A stretch of 5,770 nucleotides of DNA from CAZEAN01 sp964510225 (GTDB lineage Bacteria > Planctomycetota > Planctomycetia > Isosphaerales > Isosphaeraceae), in the NCBI GenBank assembly GCA_964510225.1, contig CAZEAN010000220.1:1-5770 (forward strand). Reading direction: 5' to 3'. Every line of letters begins with the position of its first letter. Position 1 is the stretch's first letter. A program made the translations under genes and the position numbers. Shown here in pieces: positions 5,532 to 5,770 of the stretch. Below the pieces are notes generated by a model, which was not told the DNA's origin, did no database searches, and saw only the letters and a list, made by a program, of their open reading frames with translations.

Positions 5532-5575
5532 AGTCACAAGTCTTGCCACGTCTGCAGTGGCTAGAACTTGTGACT
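5532..5575 (+). terminator. strong hairpin downstream of the ThuA gene (possible terminator, no U-tract)
   Basis: AGTCACAAGT (5532-5541) pairs perfectly with ACTTGTGACT (5566-5575). Above one bulged A, CTTGCCAC (5542-5549) pairs with GTGGCTAG (5557-5564) with one mismatch, closing on a 7-nt loop. It starts 56 nt after the stop codon. There is no run of T after it, so it is not a classic intrinsic terminator; 3'-end protection or a dispersed palindromic repeat are alternatives. Confidence 0.5.
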
Positions 5576-5594
5576 CGTGTGTTATTGACACATG
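5576..5594 (+). repeat. second short hairpin directly abutting the first
   Basis: CGTGTGT (5576-5582) and ACACATG (5588-5594) pair over 7 positions (one G-T pair) around the loop TATTG. It begins on the base after the larger hairpin, giving two stems in tandem at the presumed 3' end of the ThuA transcript. Confidence 0.4.
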
Positions 5595-5770
5595 ATACTT
5601 GACGGATGAGAGAATCGTAATGTCGCCTGAAACGTGGGATATTCGCCGTTTCTCACCACAAGGATCGAGACTTTACACTTTCTGCCCTACTGGAGCGTTA
5701 TGACGAGGCGGGAAAATCTCTCGGATTATTCGGTTTTGCCTATTGCCCTCCCCCCTGTTATGGTGTTTTG
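5595..5770. other. right-edge stretch without a supported gene
   Basis: A 27-codon plus frame (5620-5703) overlaps by ATGA a frame that opens at 5700 (MTRRENLSDYSVL) and runs off the window, with GGAG 4 nt before its ATG. Only 23 codons are visible and no family is recognisable. It may be the start of a further gene but cannot be called. Confidence 0.25.

Noticed and set aside
5700..5770. Possible start of a further plus-strand gene
   Set aside because: GGAG precedes the ATG, but only 23 codons are visible and no family is recognisable. Noted only within the right-edge entry.
1..5770. CRISPR array, tRNA, rRNA or insertion sequence
   Set aside because: I saw no regularly spaced repeats, no cloverleaf with a CCA-type end, no rRNA signature and no transposase motif or terminal inverted repeats with target duplication.

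Overview
The window reads as chromosomal DNA of a free-living bacterium, most likely a planctomycete (perhaps Pirellulales). This rests on gene style only: a Tat-exported ThuA-domain protein, a small gene/TatD/pterin-synthase string next to eboE, loose operon spacing and a TTG start. No rRNA or marker gene is present, so the taxon is an inference.

Left part (1-3346, all minus strand; transcription runs right to left). In reading order: a 76-aa unknown protein (3346-3116); an EboB-type TatD hydrolase (3082-2243); a 6-pyruvoyl/6-carboxy-tetrahydropterin synthase (2222-1743); a 323-nt gap; GTP cyclohydrolase FolE2 (1419-580, TTG start); a 232-nt gap; and the N-terminal 115 residues of EboE, cut by the window edge (347-1). 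EboB and EboE belong to the ebo cluster, whose usual order is eboA-B-C-D-E-F and which is linked to export or trafficking of secondary-metabolite precursors. Here two pterin enzymes stand where eboC (UbiA-like) and eboD (3-dehydroquinate-synthase-like) would be expected. FolE2 makes 7,8-dihydroneopterin triphosphate, the substrate of the synthase, so the two form a two-step route from GTP. The proposal is an ebo locus coupled to a pterin or 7-deazapurine precursor. The rest of the cluster should lie beyond the left edge.

Upstream of this gene string (3347-3530) lies an unusual concentric dyad (11-bp outer arms, 6-bp inner arms, same centre) and a second 6-3-6 palindrome 52 bp away, both positioned as operators or leader structures would be.

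Middle part (about 3500-4600, plus strand where readable). No intact gene is evident. A decayed Fur-family regulator (3890-4227) is recognisable from pieces in three reading-frame segments, with an in-frame stop. It is preceded at 3824-3842 by a Fur-box-like sequence.

Right part (4612-5475, plus strand). An intact Tat-signal ThuA-domain protein is followed by two strong hairpins (5532-5594). No gene can be supported with confidence in the last 170 bases.
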